Shown here: positions 42,689 through 50,587 of the stretch, piece after piece
Layout of the letters: every line of letters starts with the position of its first letter
Numbering within the stretch: the first letter of the stretch is position 1
Assembly: GCF_005543295.1 (NCBI RefSeq)
Contig: NZ_SRSG01000010.1
Coordinates: 62,001 to 126,000, forward strand
Reading direction: 5' to 3'
From: Halalkalirubrum salinum
GTDB taxonomy: Archaea; Halobacteriota; Halobacteria; Halobacteriales; Haloferacaceae
DNA: 64,000 bases
The notes under the pieces: model-generated
What the model was told of the DNA's origin: nothing
Database searches by the model: none
Seen by the model: only the letters and a program-made list of their open reading frames with translations
Program-made: the position numbers and the translations under genes

Positions 42689-42874
42689 TCAGGTTCGACG
42701 GAGGCGGAGCTCACGCGTCGATATTGATCCACAACTCGGACAGACGTGGCGGTACTGCACCCGACTGCCAGTCGTCACCGCCTGCCACTCGCCGTCGGTA
42801 TCGTCATAGCCACACGCTGGACAGGTTCGACTGGCTTTGTCGAGGCGCATTTTGTACCGATCCAGCGCCGTCAT
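42689..42874 (-). CDS. Small zinc-finger protein (HVO_0649-like)
   Basis: A 61-aa protein with two CPxCG knuckles: TCPACGYDDTDGEWQ near the middle and VCPSCGSISTRELRLRRT at the C-terminus, with YRH between. It resembles the haloarchaeal family named after HVO_0649, recalled from memory. Small CPxCG proteins are numerous in this group and are mostly regulatory or of unknown role. The ATG at 42874 (MTALDRYKM) is the likely start. Confidence 0.78.
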   Translation of the reverse strand: MTALDRYKMRLDKASRTCPACGYDDTDGEWQAVTTGSRVQYRHVCPSCGSISTRELRLRRT

Positions 42875-42967
42875 TCCAATGATATGTGAAGACATAACAA
42901 GATATGCGGCAGAGAGCTACATAATTATTCGGTGGGAATAGTGGTCGGTTGCCCTGCGAGGGGCCGA

Positions 42968-43204
42968 CTACGCAAACAGTTCGTCAACGGCAGATTCGGC
43001 CGCGTCAACCGCCTCCTGGGCGATCACGTCCGGATCAGGATCGTCGGGCGCGTTGAGATACACGTCAACCTCCAGCACGCCGTCTTCGAACTTCACCGTG
43101 ACATCGAAGTCACGAACGTCGGACTGCGAATAGTTCGAGAAGATGACGCCCTCTGCGGCTTCCGCAGCGGCGTTAACGACCTCCTCGTCGGTCGGTTCAC
43201 CCAT
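42968..43204 (-). CDS. DUF3194 family protein
   Basis: A 78-aa acidic protein (MGEPTDEEVVNAAAEAAEGV, then FDVTVKFEDGVLEVDVYLNA) of DUF3194, found beside prefoldin beta in archaea. Function unknown. It starts three bases after the prefoldin gene and belongs to the conserved cluster extending to DUF2103. Confidence 0.85.
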   Translation of the reverse strand: MGEPTDEEVVNAAAEAAEGVIFSNYSQSDVRDFDVTVKFEDGVLEVDVYLNAPDDPDPDVIAQEAVDAAESAVDELFA

Positions 43205-43207
43205 CGA

Positions 43208-43603
43208 TTATGCGCCGCCTGCACCGCCGGGGCCGGCCGGACCGCTTGGACCGCCCATGCTGCCTTGCAACAACTGCTGAAGCTCTTCTTGGAGATTTTC
43301 GAACTGGCTCCGAACGCGATCTTCCTGTTTCGTGAGCTGTTCGACACGAATTTCCAGACTGTCAACTTTGTCTTCGAGATCGTCGCTGGCTTCCCCGAGG
43401 TCCGTCTCGATGAAGAGTTCGCCGACCTCACGGTACATTGTCGCGTCATCGTCGACGTCATCAAGCGCGTTCAGCGCAGTCTGGGCCTCGTTAAGCGCCG
43501 TCTCTGTGGACTGTTTCTGTTGGGCGACGTTCTGGGCCGTCTCTTGAAGCTCCTGTAGCGTTTCGAGCTTCTCCTGTGCTTCCGGTGGTAGATTACCCTG
43601 CAT
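43208..43603 (-). CDS. pfdB: Prefoldin subunit beta
   Basis: A 131-aa co-chaperone subunit that forms jellyfish-like hexamers with prefoldin alpha and hands unfolded proteins to the thermosome. It is two long coiled-coil helices ([40 protein letters not shown]) around a short beta segment near [19 protein letters not shown]. The tail is Gly/Pro-rich. The ATG at 43603 ([13 protein letters not shown]) matches the family start. Confidence 0.95.
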   Translation of the reverse strand: MQGNLPPEAQEKLETLQELQETAQNVAQQKQSTETALNEAQTALNALDDVDDDATMYREVGELFIETDLGEASDDLEDKVDSLEIRVEQLTKQEDRVRSQFENLQEELQQLLQGSMGGPSGPAGPGGAGGA

Positions 43604-43666
43604 GGACGGATCGATGGCCGCCAGCGGGAAAAACCCGCGGGATTCCGATAGCGGCCGCACCGTCCG

Positions 43667-43939
43667 CTATTCGGCGGTTTCCGGCGTTTTTGACCCATTT
43701 ACAATCGATTCGGCAACAGAGACGAGCCGGGTCCAGCTGTTTGTCCCTGCCCGAAGCGCAATGAAATCGGTTGCGGATACATGAACAATCACGGTTGTGT
43801 CCTCGCGATCTACCGTTGCAGTCGCTCTGTCATCATCAATCTCGCCGACTTCGACCGAAACCGCGTCTGCAACAATCGCTGCCAGTTCGGCGGAATCGTA
43901 GGAAAATGAAAGCGAAGCGGTGTGGTCAGCGCAGTCCAT
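43667..43939 (-). CDS. pcc1: KEOPS complex subunit Pcc1
   Basis: A 90-aa dimerisation subunit of the KEOPS complex, which makes the t6A modification on tRNA. The sequence LSFSYDSAELAAIVADAVSV, then TVIVHVSATDFIALRAGTNS matches Pcc1. It is small and complete, sits between pfdB and rpoP, and belongs to the conserved information-processing cluster. Confidence 0.88.
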   Translation of the reverse strand: MDCADHTASLSFSYDSAELAAIVADAVSVEVGEIDDDRATATVDREDTTVIVHVSATDFIALRAGTNSWTRLVSVAESIVNGSKTPETAE

Positions 43940-43955
43940 GCGGTCGATCGCCGCG

Positions 43956-44090
43956 TTACTTGACGTCGACTTCTTTGATGTCGCGGGCGCGCTCTTTCAG
44001 CAGTACCCGGTGGCCACAGTAGGGACACCGAACGCCGCCGTACTCGTCGAGTTCGACGTCGCGTTTACAACGGGAACACTTGTAGCTCAT
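43956..44090 (-). CDS. rpoP: DNA-directed RNA polymerase subunit P
   Basis: A 44-aa zinc-binding polymerase subunit (Rpb12 homologue). Residues 5-8 are CSRC and 22-25 are CPYC, a complete four-cysteine zinc site, followed by the basic [13 protein letters not shown]. The ATG is at 44090. It retains the zinc cysteines, unlike the neighbouring L37ae. Confidence 0.95.
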   Translation of the reverse strand: MSYKCSRCKRDVELDEYGGVRCPYCGHRVLLKERARDIKEVDVK

Positions 44091-44104
44091 AGTGAGAGGT
44101 GGGG

Positions 44105-44371
44105 TTATTCTTCGTCCGCAAGCGCCGCGCGGATCGATCGTCGGACCTGCGTGCCGCCGGGAGTCTGTGGCTTGTACGCGCCGCCGGCGAACTTCTCGCC
44201 GGTCTCCTCGTTGACCCAGATGCCCGTCCCGATCCGCTTGACACTGTCGCCGTCGACGGTCGCCGCGCGCATCTCGGCTTCGATGTCTTTGACCCGTTTT
44301 CGGGCGACTCGCCCGTAGCGTGCGCCGAATCGACCGGCGCTGCCGACGCTTCGTGCCTGCTTATCAGCCAT
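44105..44371 (-). CDS. rpl37ae: Ribosomal protein L37ae (eL43) without zinc-finger cysteines
   Basis: An 88-aa ribosomal protein. The typical N-terminus ([19 protein letters not shown]) and C-terminus ([20 protein letters not shown]) are present. In between, where most archaea have two CPxC-type pairs, this gene reads [18 protein letters not shown] and [16 protein letters not shown], with no cysteine. The fold must therefore do without zinc. It lies 14 bases upstream of rpoP in the cluster. Whether this loss is shared by relatives cannot be judged here. Confidence 0.93.
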   Translation of the reverse strand: MADKQARSVGSAGRFGARYGRVARKRVKDIEAEMRAATVDGDSVKRIGTGIWVNEETGEKFAGGAYKPQTPGGTQVRRSIRAALADEE

Positions 44372-44521
44372 AGTGGGAGAGAGTATCCGAGGGGAGAACA
44401 AAAAGGTGTTGAGTCGAATCGGTCGTGTGCCGCCGTCACACCCAGCGTACAAACCGTTTTGAGCCAGCGTCCGAATCGACATGTGTCGATCGAGGGGAGC
44501 TAGTTGGAGGCACCTACGAGG

Positions 44522-45253
44522 CTACTGTAGCTCCGCTTCTCGGAGCGCCTCGTTGAGATCGTCGCGGACCCGTTCGCCGGTATCGTGATTCATCGCGGTC
44601 GTGACCACCCGATTCTCTTGGACGCTTGAACCGTCACGCAACAACATCCTGACGTTGCCGTTGCTGTCCGCTCGGGTGATCTTCGCGCGGAGCCCAGACT
44701 GCGATCCTGTTCCGCCCGCGTCGATCGGCCCCGGGATGATCTTTTTGACGTGTGGGTGACCCGCGACGACGGCGATCGACTTGCGTCCCTTTCGGCCGCC
44801 GATCAACGTGGAGTGTCGGCCGCCAAGTTTCTCCCTCGGAGGGGTCTCGACGACCTCCAGGGCACGGGTGCCGCGGCGATCGATCACCGACTGGACGGGT
44901 TCATCGTCGGGGACGCGGTAGAACTCGTAGTGCAGTTGGGCGTTGGTCTCGCGGAGGGGTTCGCGCTCGCCGGCCGCGAAGACGGTTTCGGGGCGCTTGC
45001 GGCGAACCTCGTCGGCAACCCGGCCGGCGAAGTTCCGAAGTTCGACCACGACGGCGCGATCGTCTCGATTATCGTCGGGTTCGGGCACGGTCGTGATCGT
45101 CGTCTCGCCGAGGATATCCTCTCCGTCGAGCATCGTCAATGTCGCCTTGTCACGATCGAACTTGATCACGACCGCATCGCAGTTTGCAGTGTCACACGAC
45201 AGACAGTAGTCGCCGGGCCGATCGAGCGGGGTGTGACACCGCGAGCACTCCAT
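44522..45253 (-). CDS. DUF2103 family metal-binding protein
   Basis: A 243-aa protein beginning with a CSRCHTPLDRPGDYCLSC zinc-like motif, then IKFDRDKATLTMLDGEDILG and REKLGGRHSTLIGGRKGRKS. This matches DUF2103, conserved in archaea and placed next to KEOPS and polymerase genes. The N-terminal cysteines should bind zinc; the C-terminal part, with KKIIPGPIDAGG, suggests RNA interaction. Function unproven. Confidence 0.85.
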   Translation of the reverse strand: MECSRCHTPLDRPGDYCLSCDTANCDAVVIKFDRDKATLTMLDGEDILGETTITTVPEPDDNRDDRAVVVELRNFAGRVADEVRRKRPETVFAAGEREPLRETNAQLHYEFYRVPDDEPVQSVIDRRGTRALEVVETPPREKLGGRHSTLIGGRKGRKSIAVVAGHPHVKKIIPGPIDAGGTGSQSGLRAKITRADSNGNVRMLLRDGSSVQENRVVTTAMNHDTGERVRDDLNEALREAELQ

Positions 45254-45380
45254 TGCCCGTTATACGATTGGGACGAGTAAAACTCCGTCCGTTTCCGCCA
45301 GCCCCAGTTCGCGAGTTGAGTACCGATGATACGTTTGTCGCCGACATCTCGCCATTGGGTGGCGTCAAACAATGTCGGTG

Positions 45381-46352
45381 CTACTCGTGGCCGGACACTC
45401 GAACCGGCTCGTAGGGTTCTTCGAGATAGTCGATCTCGCTGGTCGAGAGATCAATGTCGACCGCTTCGACCGCTTCTTCGAGATGTTCGACGCTCGAGGT
45501 GCCGACGATCGGCGCGGTCACCACGTCTTGGTGGAGCACCCACGCGAGCGCGATTTGCGCCATCGATCGATCCTTCTCTTCGGCGAGTTCCTGTACGCGA
45601 GCGTTGATTTCCTCACCGCCGCCCTCCCGATACGGCCGGCCGATCGACGTCTCGTGTTCGCCGCGTGTGGTCGCGTCGTCTTGTTCGTACGGCCGTGCGA
45701 GATATCCCGCAGCGATCGGGCTCCACGGAATGACGCCGATGTCCTCGTTTTCGCACACCGGGAGCATCTCGCGTTCCTCTTCGCGGTACGCGAGGTTGTA
45801 GAGGTTCTGCATCGTCTCGAATCGAGCGAGGCCGAGCCGATCGCTCGTGTGCAGCGCCGACTGGAACTGGTAGGCCCACATTGAGGAAGCGCCGATGTGT
45901 CTGACTTGGCCGCGCCGGATGGTGTCGTCGAGCGCCCGGAGTGTCGTCTCGATCGGAACGTCGTAATCCCAGCGGTGGATCTGGTAGAGATCGACGACGT
46001 CCATCCCGAGTCGATCCAGCGAGTCCGACAGCTCCTGTTCGATCGTTTTCCGAGAGAGACCAGCCGAGTGTGGCTTCTCGCCCACACCGAAGCGCACCTT
46101 CGTGGCAACGGTGAACTCGTCGCGATCGTATTCGGACAGCGCCTCCCCGAGGATTTCCTCGCTTTCGCCCGCCGAGTAGACGTTTGCGGTGTCGAAGAAG
46201 GTGATCCCGAGGTCGATCGCCCGATCGACGAGTTTCCGCCCGTTCTCCGCGTCGAGCATCCACTCGTCGCGGTTTTCTTTGCCGAAGCTCATACACCCCA
46301 AACAGAGTTTGCTGACCTCGATTCCTGTCGATCCGAGGGTCGTGTATTCCAT
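45381..46352 (-). CDS. Aldo/keto reductase
   Basis: A 323-aa NADPH-dependent reductase with TIM-barrel fold. The catalytic tetrad is Asp54, Tyr59, Lys85 and a histidine in LYQIHRWDYDVPIETTL; the signature FFDTANVYSAGESEEILG includes the first two. Cofactor-binding residues occur near the C-terminus (APIVGTSSVEHLEEAVEAVD). The ATG at 46352 (MEYTTLGSTG) is the natural start. It is divergent from the acyl-CoA dehydrogenase. Substrate unknown. Confidence 0.93.
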   Translation of the reverse strand: MEYTTLGSTGIEVSKLCLGCMSFGKENRDEWMLDAENGRKLVDRAIDLGITFFDTANVYSAGESEEILGEALSEYDRDEFTVATKVRFGVGEKPHSAGLSRKTIEQELSDSLDRLGMDVVDLYQIHRWDYDVPIETTLRALDDTIRRGQVRHIGASSMWAYQFQSALHTSDRLGLARFETMQNLYNLAYREEEREMLPVCENEDIGVIPWSPIAAGYLARPYEQDDATTRGEHETSIGRPYREGGGEEINARVQELAEEKDRSMAQIALAWVLHQDVVTAPIVGTSSVEHLEEAVEAVDIDLSTSEIDYLEEPYEPVRVSGHE

Positions 46353-46528
46353 ATTGGGCGATCGGCGGGGTGCCACATAGTGTTGTGTGTCCACCGCTCC
46401 CCGCGATCGTCTGGTGGGTCCATCTCTCCTCGCGATCGTGAGCGATCGGGCGATTACGTAGCAGTCGGATTGCCGGACACACTGCTGGTTTCGCTACAAT
46501 TAACCCCTGTTCACTGTAGCAATAAATA

Positions 46529-47740
46529 ATGACACACGCGTGGAGAGACACCATTTCTCTGACCGGCGAACAGCGGCTCGTTCGCGACAGCATCCGGGAT
46601 CTCTGTTCGGACTTCGATGCGGCATATTGGCGCGAAGCCGATCGATCGGAGACGTACCCCTCGGAGTTTGTCGACGCGCTCGCCGACCACGGCTGGCTTG
46701 GGATCCTCGTTCCCGAGGAGTACGGCGGAGCTGGCATGAGTACCTCGGAGGTCGTGGTGATGATGGAGGAGATTGCTGCCAGCGGCGGTGGCTTCTCTGC
46801 GCCCCAGGCGATCCACGGCGGGATATACAACAGCGTGCCGCTCGTGAAGTACGCGAGCGAGGAGCTCAAATCCGAGTTACTTCCGCGCGTTGCCAGTGGC
46901 GAGGCGTCGATCCAGTCGTTCGGACTGACCGAGCCGAATGCCGGATCGAACTCGACGGCGATCGAAACCCGCGCCGAGCGGACCGACGACGGCGATGCGT
47001 ACATGATCAACGGCCAGAAGATATGGATCTCTCGGGTCGACCAGAGTGACTACATCCTCCTCATGGCCCGAACAACACCACAAGAGGAAGTCGAAAAATC
47101 GACTCGCGGTATCTCGATGTTCCTCGTCGATCTGGCCGACGCCTACGAACAGGATGGGTTGGAGATCGAAGCGATCGACAAGACCGCAAGCGGCTTCGTC
47201 CACTCCTTCGAGATGTGGTTTTCGGACCTCCGGGTGCCGGCAGAAAACCTCATCGGCGAGGAAGGCCGCGGGTTCTATCAGGTGCTCGACGGGCTCAACG
47301 AGGAGCGGCTCGTTATCGCCGCCGAGTGCGTTGGGCTCGGGGAGGCCGCCTTAGAGCGGGCGATCGACTACGCGAACGATCGCGAAGTGTTCGGTCGGCC
47401 GATCGGCGCGAACCAGGCGATCCAGCATCCGATCGCCGAGGCGTACGCACGTGTGCTCGCCGCCAAGCAGCTTGTGTACGCCGCGGCCGAAGAACTCGAT
47501 GATACCGATCAAAAAGACGCCGGCGCGCGAGCAAACGTCGCAAAGTACCTCGCGGCGGACGCGGCGTTCAAGGCCGCAGACGCCGCCGTTCAGACCCACG
47601 GTGGCTTCGGCGTCGCTCGCGAGTACGATGTAGAGCGATATTTCCGGGAGGCACGGCTGACTCGGCTCGTTCCAATCACCCAACAACTCGCGCTGAACTA
47701 CCTCGGCGAAACGGTGCTCGGACTCCCGCGATCGTACTGA
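46529..47740 (+). CDS. Acyl-CoA dehydrogenase
   Basis: A 403-aa FAD enzyme that oxidises acyl-CoA thioesters. SFGLTEPNAGSNSTAIETRA is the first ACAD signature, with AYMINGQKIWISRVDQSDYI and FSDLRVPAENLIGEEGRG next, and NQAIQHPIAEAYARVLAAKQ plus VQTHGGFGVAREYDVERYFR at the C-terminus. The motif order and length are normal. A TATA-like element (caattaac) is about 30 bases upstream, suggesting a leaderless start. Chain-length preference unknown. Confidence 0.92.
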   Translation: MTHAWRDTISLTGEQRLVRDSIRDLCSDFDAAYWREADRSETYPSEFVDALADHGWLGILVPEEYGGAGMSTSEVVVMMEEIAASGGGFSAPQAIHGGIYNSVPLVKYASEELKSELLPRVASGEASIQSFGLTEPNAGSNSTAIETRAERTDDGDAYMINGQKIWISRVDQSDYILLMARTTPQEEVEKSTRGISMFLVDLADAYEQDGLEIEAIDKTASGFVHSFEMWFSDLRVPAENLIGEEGRGFYQVLDGLNEERLVIAAECVGLGEAALERAIDYANDREVFGRPIGANQAIQHPIAEAYARVLAAKQLVYAAAEELDDTDQKDAGARANVAKYLAADAAFKAADAAVQTHGGFGVAREYDVERYFREARLTRLVPITQQLALNYLGETVLGLPRSY

Positions 47741-47753
47741 TCGCCGACGAGGT

Positions 47754-47805
47754 GGTCGTAACGGTACCACGATAATTAATCACACACGGTCGTAACGGTA
47801 CCACG
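47754..47805. repeat. Two 18-bp direct repeats upstream of lctP
   Basis: The 18-mer ggtcgtaacggtaccacg occurs at 47754-47771 and 47788-47805, 34 bases apart. The second copy ends about 10 bases before the TATA box at 47816-47825, an upstream activator or operator position. Confidence 0.65.
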
Positions 47806-47815
47806 TCAATTGAAC

Positions 47816-47825
47816 ATATATAAAA
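47816..47825 (+). promoter_or_regulatory. TATA box for lctP
   Basis: The sequence atatataaaa is a strong TATA box. Initiation about 25 bases downstream gives a leader of roughly 165 bases before the lctP ATG, unusually long for this organism; the Shine-Dalgarno-like ggagg at 47996-48000 fits. Confidence 0.55.
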
Positions 47826-48011
47826 CATTCGTACAATCCCCAGCGAGTAAGGGAGAGCCGTCAAGTACAACTTCTCAACAATAAAAATCCAGTCTATGCG
47901 ATACAGCGTTGTGTGGATGCCGATACCGACTGCGACTCCACCGTCGTATCAGGGATTACAGACTCGTAGGCAGAGGACTATTCGAAGCGAAGACAGGAGG
48001 TGTTGCGCTTG

Positions 48012-49808
48012 ATGCTTGAGCCGCTGTTTGCAATCGTCCCGCTCGTGGTCGTGGGTGTATTGCTCGTTGGGCTCCTCTGGGAGGCATCGAGGGTGATGCC
48101 CATAGCGTGGGCCGCCGCAGCGATCATCGCGGTGAGCGTTTGGGAGATGCCGATCGAGTACGTTGTCGCGGCCAGTCTGAGCGGGGTGATGGCGGCCATC
48201 GAGATTCTCTGGATCGTCTTCGGAGCGCTCGTGCTCTTGTACACCCTCATGCGATCGGGCGCGGTCGATCGAATCAACGCCGGCTTTGCGACGATCAGCG
48301 ACGATCCGCGAGTGCAGGTCGTGCTGCTCGGATTCTTCCTCGCGACGTTCATCGAGGGCGTCGCCGGGTTCGGGACGCCCGCAGCGGTCGTTGCGCCGCT
48401 GCTTTTGGCGCTTGGATTCCCGGCGCTTGCGGCGGTGATCGCTGCGCTCTTAGGGCACGCGGTCGCGACAGTCTTCGGCGCGGTCGGGACGCCGATCATC
48501 GTCGGCTACCAGCAGCCGCTGTCTGCCGTGGAGACCCAGATCGCCGACGGAACTGGATTGACTGTTGCCCAGTACGCCGGTGAGGCCGCGGTGTATGCTG
48601 CCGTATTCAACGGGATTCTCGGGACGTTGATGCCGCTCGTCGCCGTCACGATGGTCGTGTACGTCTTTGGCGAGGAGCGATCGATCGCACCCGCTCTTGA
48701 GGTCGCACCGCTTGCGATCGTCGCCGGGATCGCCTTCGCCGTGCCTTACGTCGCGACCGCGTATCTCGTCGGCCCCGAACTCCCATCGCTGTTTGCGGCG
48801 ATGATCGGCGGAGCCGTGGTTGTCGGCTTGCTCCGGGCGGGCTATCTCGAACCGGACACCCGCTGGGACTTCCCAGATCGTGACGCCTGGCCGGATCACT
48901 GGGTCGGGACGATCGAACCGGGCGGTGGAAACGCGGCGACTGGCGGAGACGCGGCGACTGGCGGAGACGCGGCGACCGGCGGAGACGCGCCGATCGACGA
49001 AGATGTGGCTACCAGTGGTGACGCGTCGACTGGGAATGACGCTTCAGACGGAGTGACGCCCCCGTCGATGGGACTGTTCCGCGCGTGGTCACCGTACCTC
49101 GTGCTCGTTGTTCTGTTGATTGTCACTCGCGTGTGGGAGCCGCTTGCTGCGTTCCTCCAGCGCGGGCCAATCCTCGCGATCGAGTGGAATATCCTCAGTA
49201 CCGATCTCATCGGCTCGATCAGCTGGGCGTACGTCCCCGGTACGTGGCTGCTTGTGAGCGCACTTGTTGCGATTCCGATCTTCGGAATGAACGGCTCGAC
49301 GGCCGCCGGGGCGTGGCGAGAGGCCGGATCGAAGATCATCTCGCCGGCGATCGTGTTGGTGTTCGTCATCGCGATGGTCGAGATCATGCTCTCGACGGAT
49401 GCCCACGGCGGACCCGTCGGGGCGAGCATGATCGTCGTCCTCGCAGAAAGCACGGCGTCGATCGTCGGGCCGGCGTATCCGATGGTCGCGCCGGTCGTCG
49501 GTATGATCGGCGCGTTCGTCGCCGGTTCGATCACGGTGAGTAACATCACCTTCGCGGCGTTCCAGTTCGAGGTCGGGGTCACCCTCGGCATGCCGACAGT
49601 CGTACTCGTCGCGAGCCAGTCGATCGGGGCGGCGATCGGCAACACGATCGCGATCCACAACGTGGTTGCGGCGCTCGCGACTGTTGGACTCGTCGGAACG
49701 ACTGGCCGGGTAATCCGGCTCAACCTGATTGCGGTCGCGTACTACCTCCTGGCCGGCGGGATACTCACGACGCTTGCGGTGTACGTGGTCGTGCCGGGGG
49801 CGTTCTGA
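48012..49808 (+). CDS. lctP: L-lactate permease
   Basis: A secondary transporter of about 598 aa with 13-14 membrane helices that imports lactate. Family landmarks are FIEGVAGFGTPAAVVAPLLL (about 110-130) and ALLGHAVATVFGAVGTPIIV. The cytoplasmic or extracytoplasmic loop after the sixth or seventh helix contains an unusual hexapeptide repeat (AATGGD type). A ggagg sequence lies 11 bases before the ATG at 48012; GTG at 48000 is the alternative start. It has its own promoter with two direct repeats upstream. Confidence 0.9.
   Translation: MLEPLFAIVPLVVVGVLLVGLLWEASRVMPIAWAAAAIIAVSVWEMPIEYVVAASLSGVMAAIEILWIVFGALVLLYTLMRSGAVDRINAGFATISDDPRVQVVLLGFFLATFIEGVAGFGTPAAVVAPLLLALGFPALAAVIAALLGHAVATVFGAVGTPIIVGYQQPLSAVETQIADGTGLTVAQYAGEAAVYAAVFNGILGTLMPLVAVTMVVYVFGEERSIAPALEVAPLAIVAGIAFAVPYVATAYLVGPELPSLFAAMIGGAVVVGLLRAGYLEPDTRWDFPDRDAWPDHWVGTIEPGGGNAATGGDAATGGDAATGGDAPIDEDVATSGDASTGNDASDGVTPPSMGLFRAWSPYLVLVVLLIVTRVWEPLAAFLQRGPILAIEWNILSTDLIGSISWAYVPGTWLLVSALVAIPIFGMNGSTAAGAWREAGSKIISPAIVLVFVIAMVEIMLSTDAHGGPVGASMIVVLAESTASIVGPAYPMVAPVVGMIGAFVAGSITVSNITFAAFQFEVGVTLGMPTVVLVASQSIGAAIGNTIAIHNVVAALATVGLVGTTGRVIRLNLIAVAYYLLAGGILTTLAVYVVVPGAF
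48928..49050 (+). repeat. 18-bp coding repeat in lctP (hexapeptide AATGGD)
   Basis: Six or so degenerate 18-base units encode repeats of the type N/D-A-A-T-G-G (nearly identical gacgcggcgactggcgga in the first three). The later units diverge (DAPIDE, DVATSG, DASTGN). The reading frame is kept, so this is a length-variable loop. Confidence 0.75.
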
Positions 49809-49895
49809 TAGGCTGGTAGTGGTGTTTCGATCGTCAATTTGTAGATATTACCCTCCACCGAACAGTTTATTACTTTTTATTACAAAGCAGTACAC

Positions 49896-50219
49896 ATGCC
49901 GATCAATATCGATCGATTCGAAGATGAATCTGAAGACGTCCTCGAAATCAAGGAAGGAACACAACCCCATACTGTCCTCACTTTTTTGTTAGCCAACGAC
50001 GAGCAAGCGTTCACACAAACCGAGATCCACGAGGCCACAGAGATTCCTCGGGGAAGCGTCGGTGTTGTCCTCTCACGGTTAGAGGAACGGGGACTTGTCC
50101 GGCATCGAGGACGCTACTGGGCAATTGCAGCGGACGAACGCCTCGCTTCGTACGCAACACAACAGGCTGCAAGTTCTGCATCGACGAGAGACGACTACTA
50201 CGGTGATACAGACGAATGA
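49896..50219 (+). CDS. Winged-helix antitoxin-like regulator (HTH of MarR type)
   Basis: A 107-aa protein with VLTFLLANDEQAFTQTEIHE (27-46), ATEIPRGSVGVVLSRLEERG and a wing LVRHRGRYWAIAADERLASY; the C-terminal tail is Ser/Thr/Asp-rich. The fold is winged helix. Its stop codon overlaps the start of the MazF/PemK-like gene (ATGA), the arrangement of an antitoxin-toxin pair, so I call it a probable antitoxin that also represses the operon. The upstream region is AT-rich (ttattactttttattac). Confidence 0.7.
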   Translation: MPINIDRFEDESEDVLEIKEGTQPHTVLTFLLANDEQAFTQTEIHEATEIPRGSVGVVLSRLEERGLVRHRGRYWAIAADERLASYATQQAASSASTRDDYYGDTDE

Positions 50220-50560
50220 CGAGCCAGCGATACACTCGTGGAGCTGTTGTCAAAGGGCCGGATCTCCTAGGGCCTCACAAATATCGGCCATACGTCTGCC
50301 TGAGTACAGAGAGCCCCCCGTTTCGTGATGAAGAAGCCGTCTATGCGGTCGTAACGACAACCCGTCGCTCGGCAGCAATCCCACTCGCTGGGACGGACTT
50401 CACGAAAGGCGAACTGCCCCGTGAAAGCTATGTTAATCCCTGGGTCCTCGTTACGATCAAACACGCTGATATTCAAAAGATAGAAGGCCAATTGACCGAG
50501 GAAACCGTGGACATGATTGCACGAGAGGCGGCTGATCATATCGGAGCTATCGACTCATAG
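50216..50560 (+). CDS. PemK/MazF-family toxin-like protein
   Basis: A 114-aa protein of the MazF/PemK/CcdB-like fold, ribosome-independent mRNA endonucleases in most cases. RGAVVKGPDLLGPHKYRPYV (8-27), VYAVVTTTRRSAAIPLAGTD and SYVNPWVLVTIKHADIQKIE carry the family positions: the arginine in YRP, the Thr/Ser in VTTTRRS and the beta strand near SYVNPWV. Codon use is less GC-biased than the neighbours, and CGATCG is absent in this gene, suggesting transfer. It overlaps the HTH gene by four bases. Confidence 0.72.
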   Translation: MTSQRYTRGAVVKGPDLLGPHKYRPYVCLSTESPPFRDEEAVYAVVTTTRRSAAIPLAGTDFTKGELPRESYVNPWVLVTIKHADIQKIEGQLTEETVDMIAREAADHIGAIDS

Positions 50561-50587
50561 CTTCGCACCGACCGATCGGCCTCCCAT

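Noticed and set aside
45613-47010. 465-codon minus-strand frame across the aldo/keto reductase and acyl-CoA dehydrogenase
   Set aside because: It is antisense to a clear acyl-CoA dehydrogenase and out of frame with the reductase; composition is that of a shadow frame.
47741-48011. Possible tRNA or small RNA between acyl-CoA dehydrogenase and lctP
   Set aside because: No cloverleaf, T-loop motif or clear hairpin is visible; the region is explained by the direct repeats, TATA box and leader.
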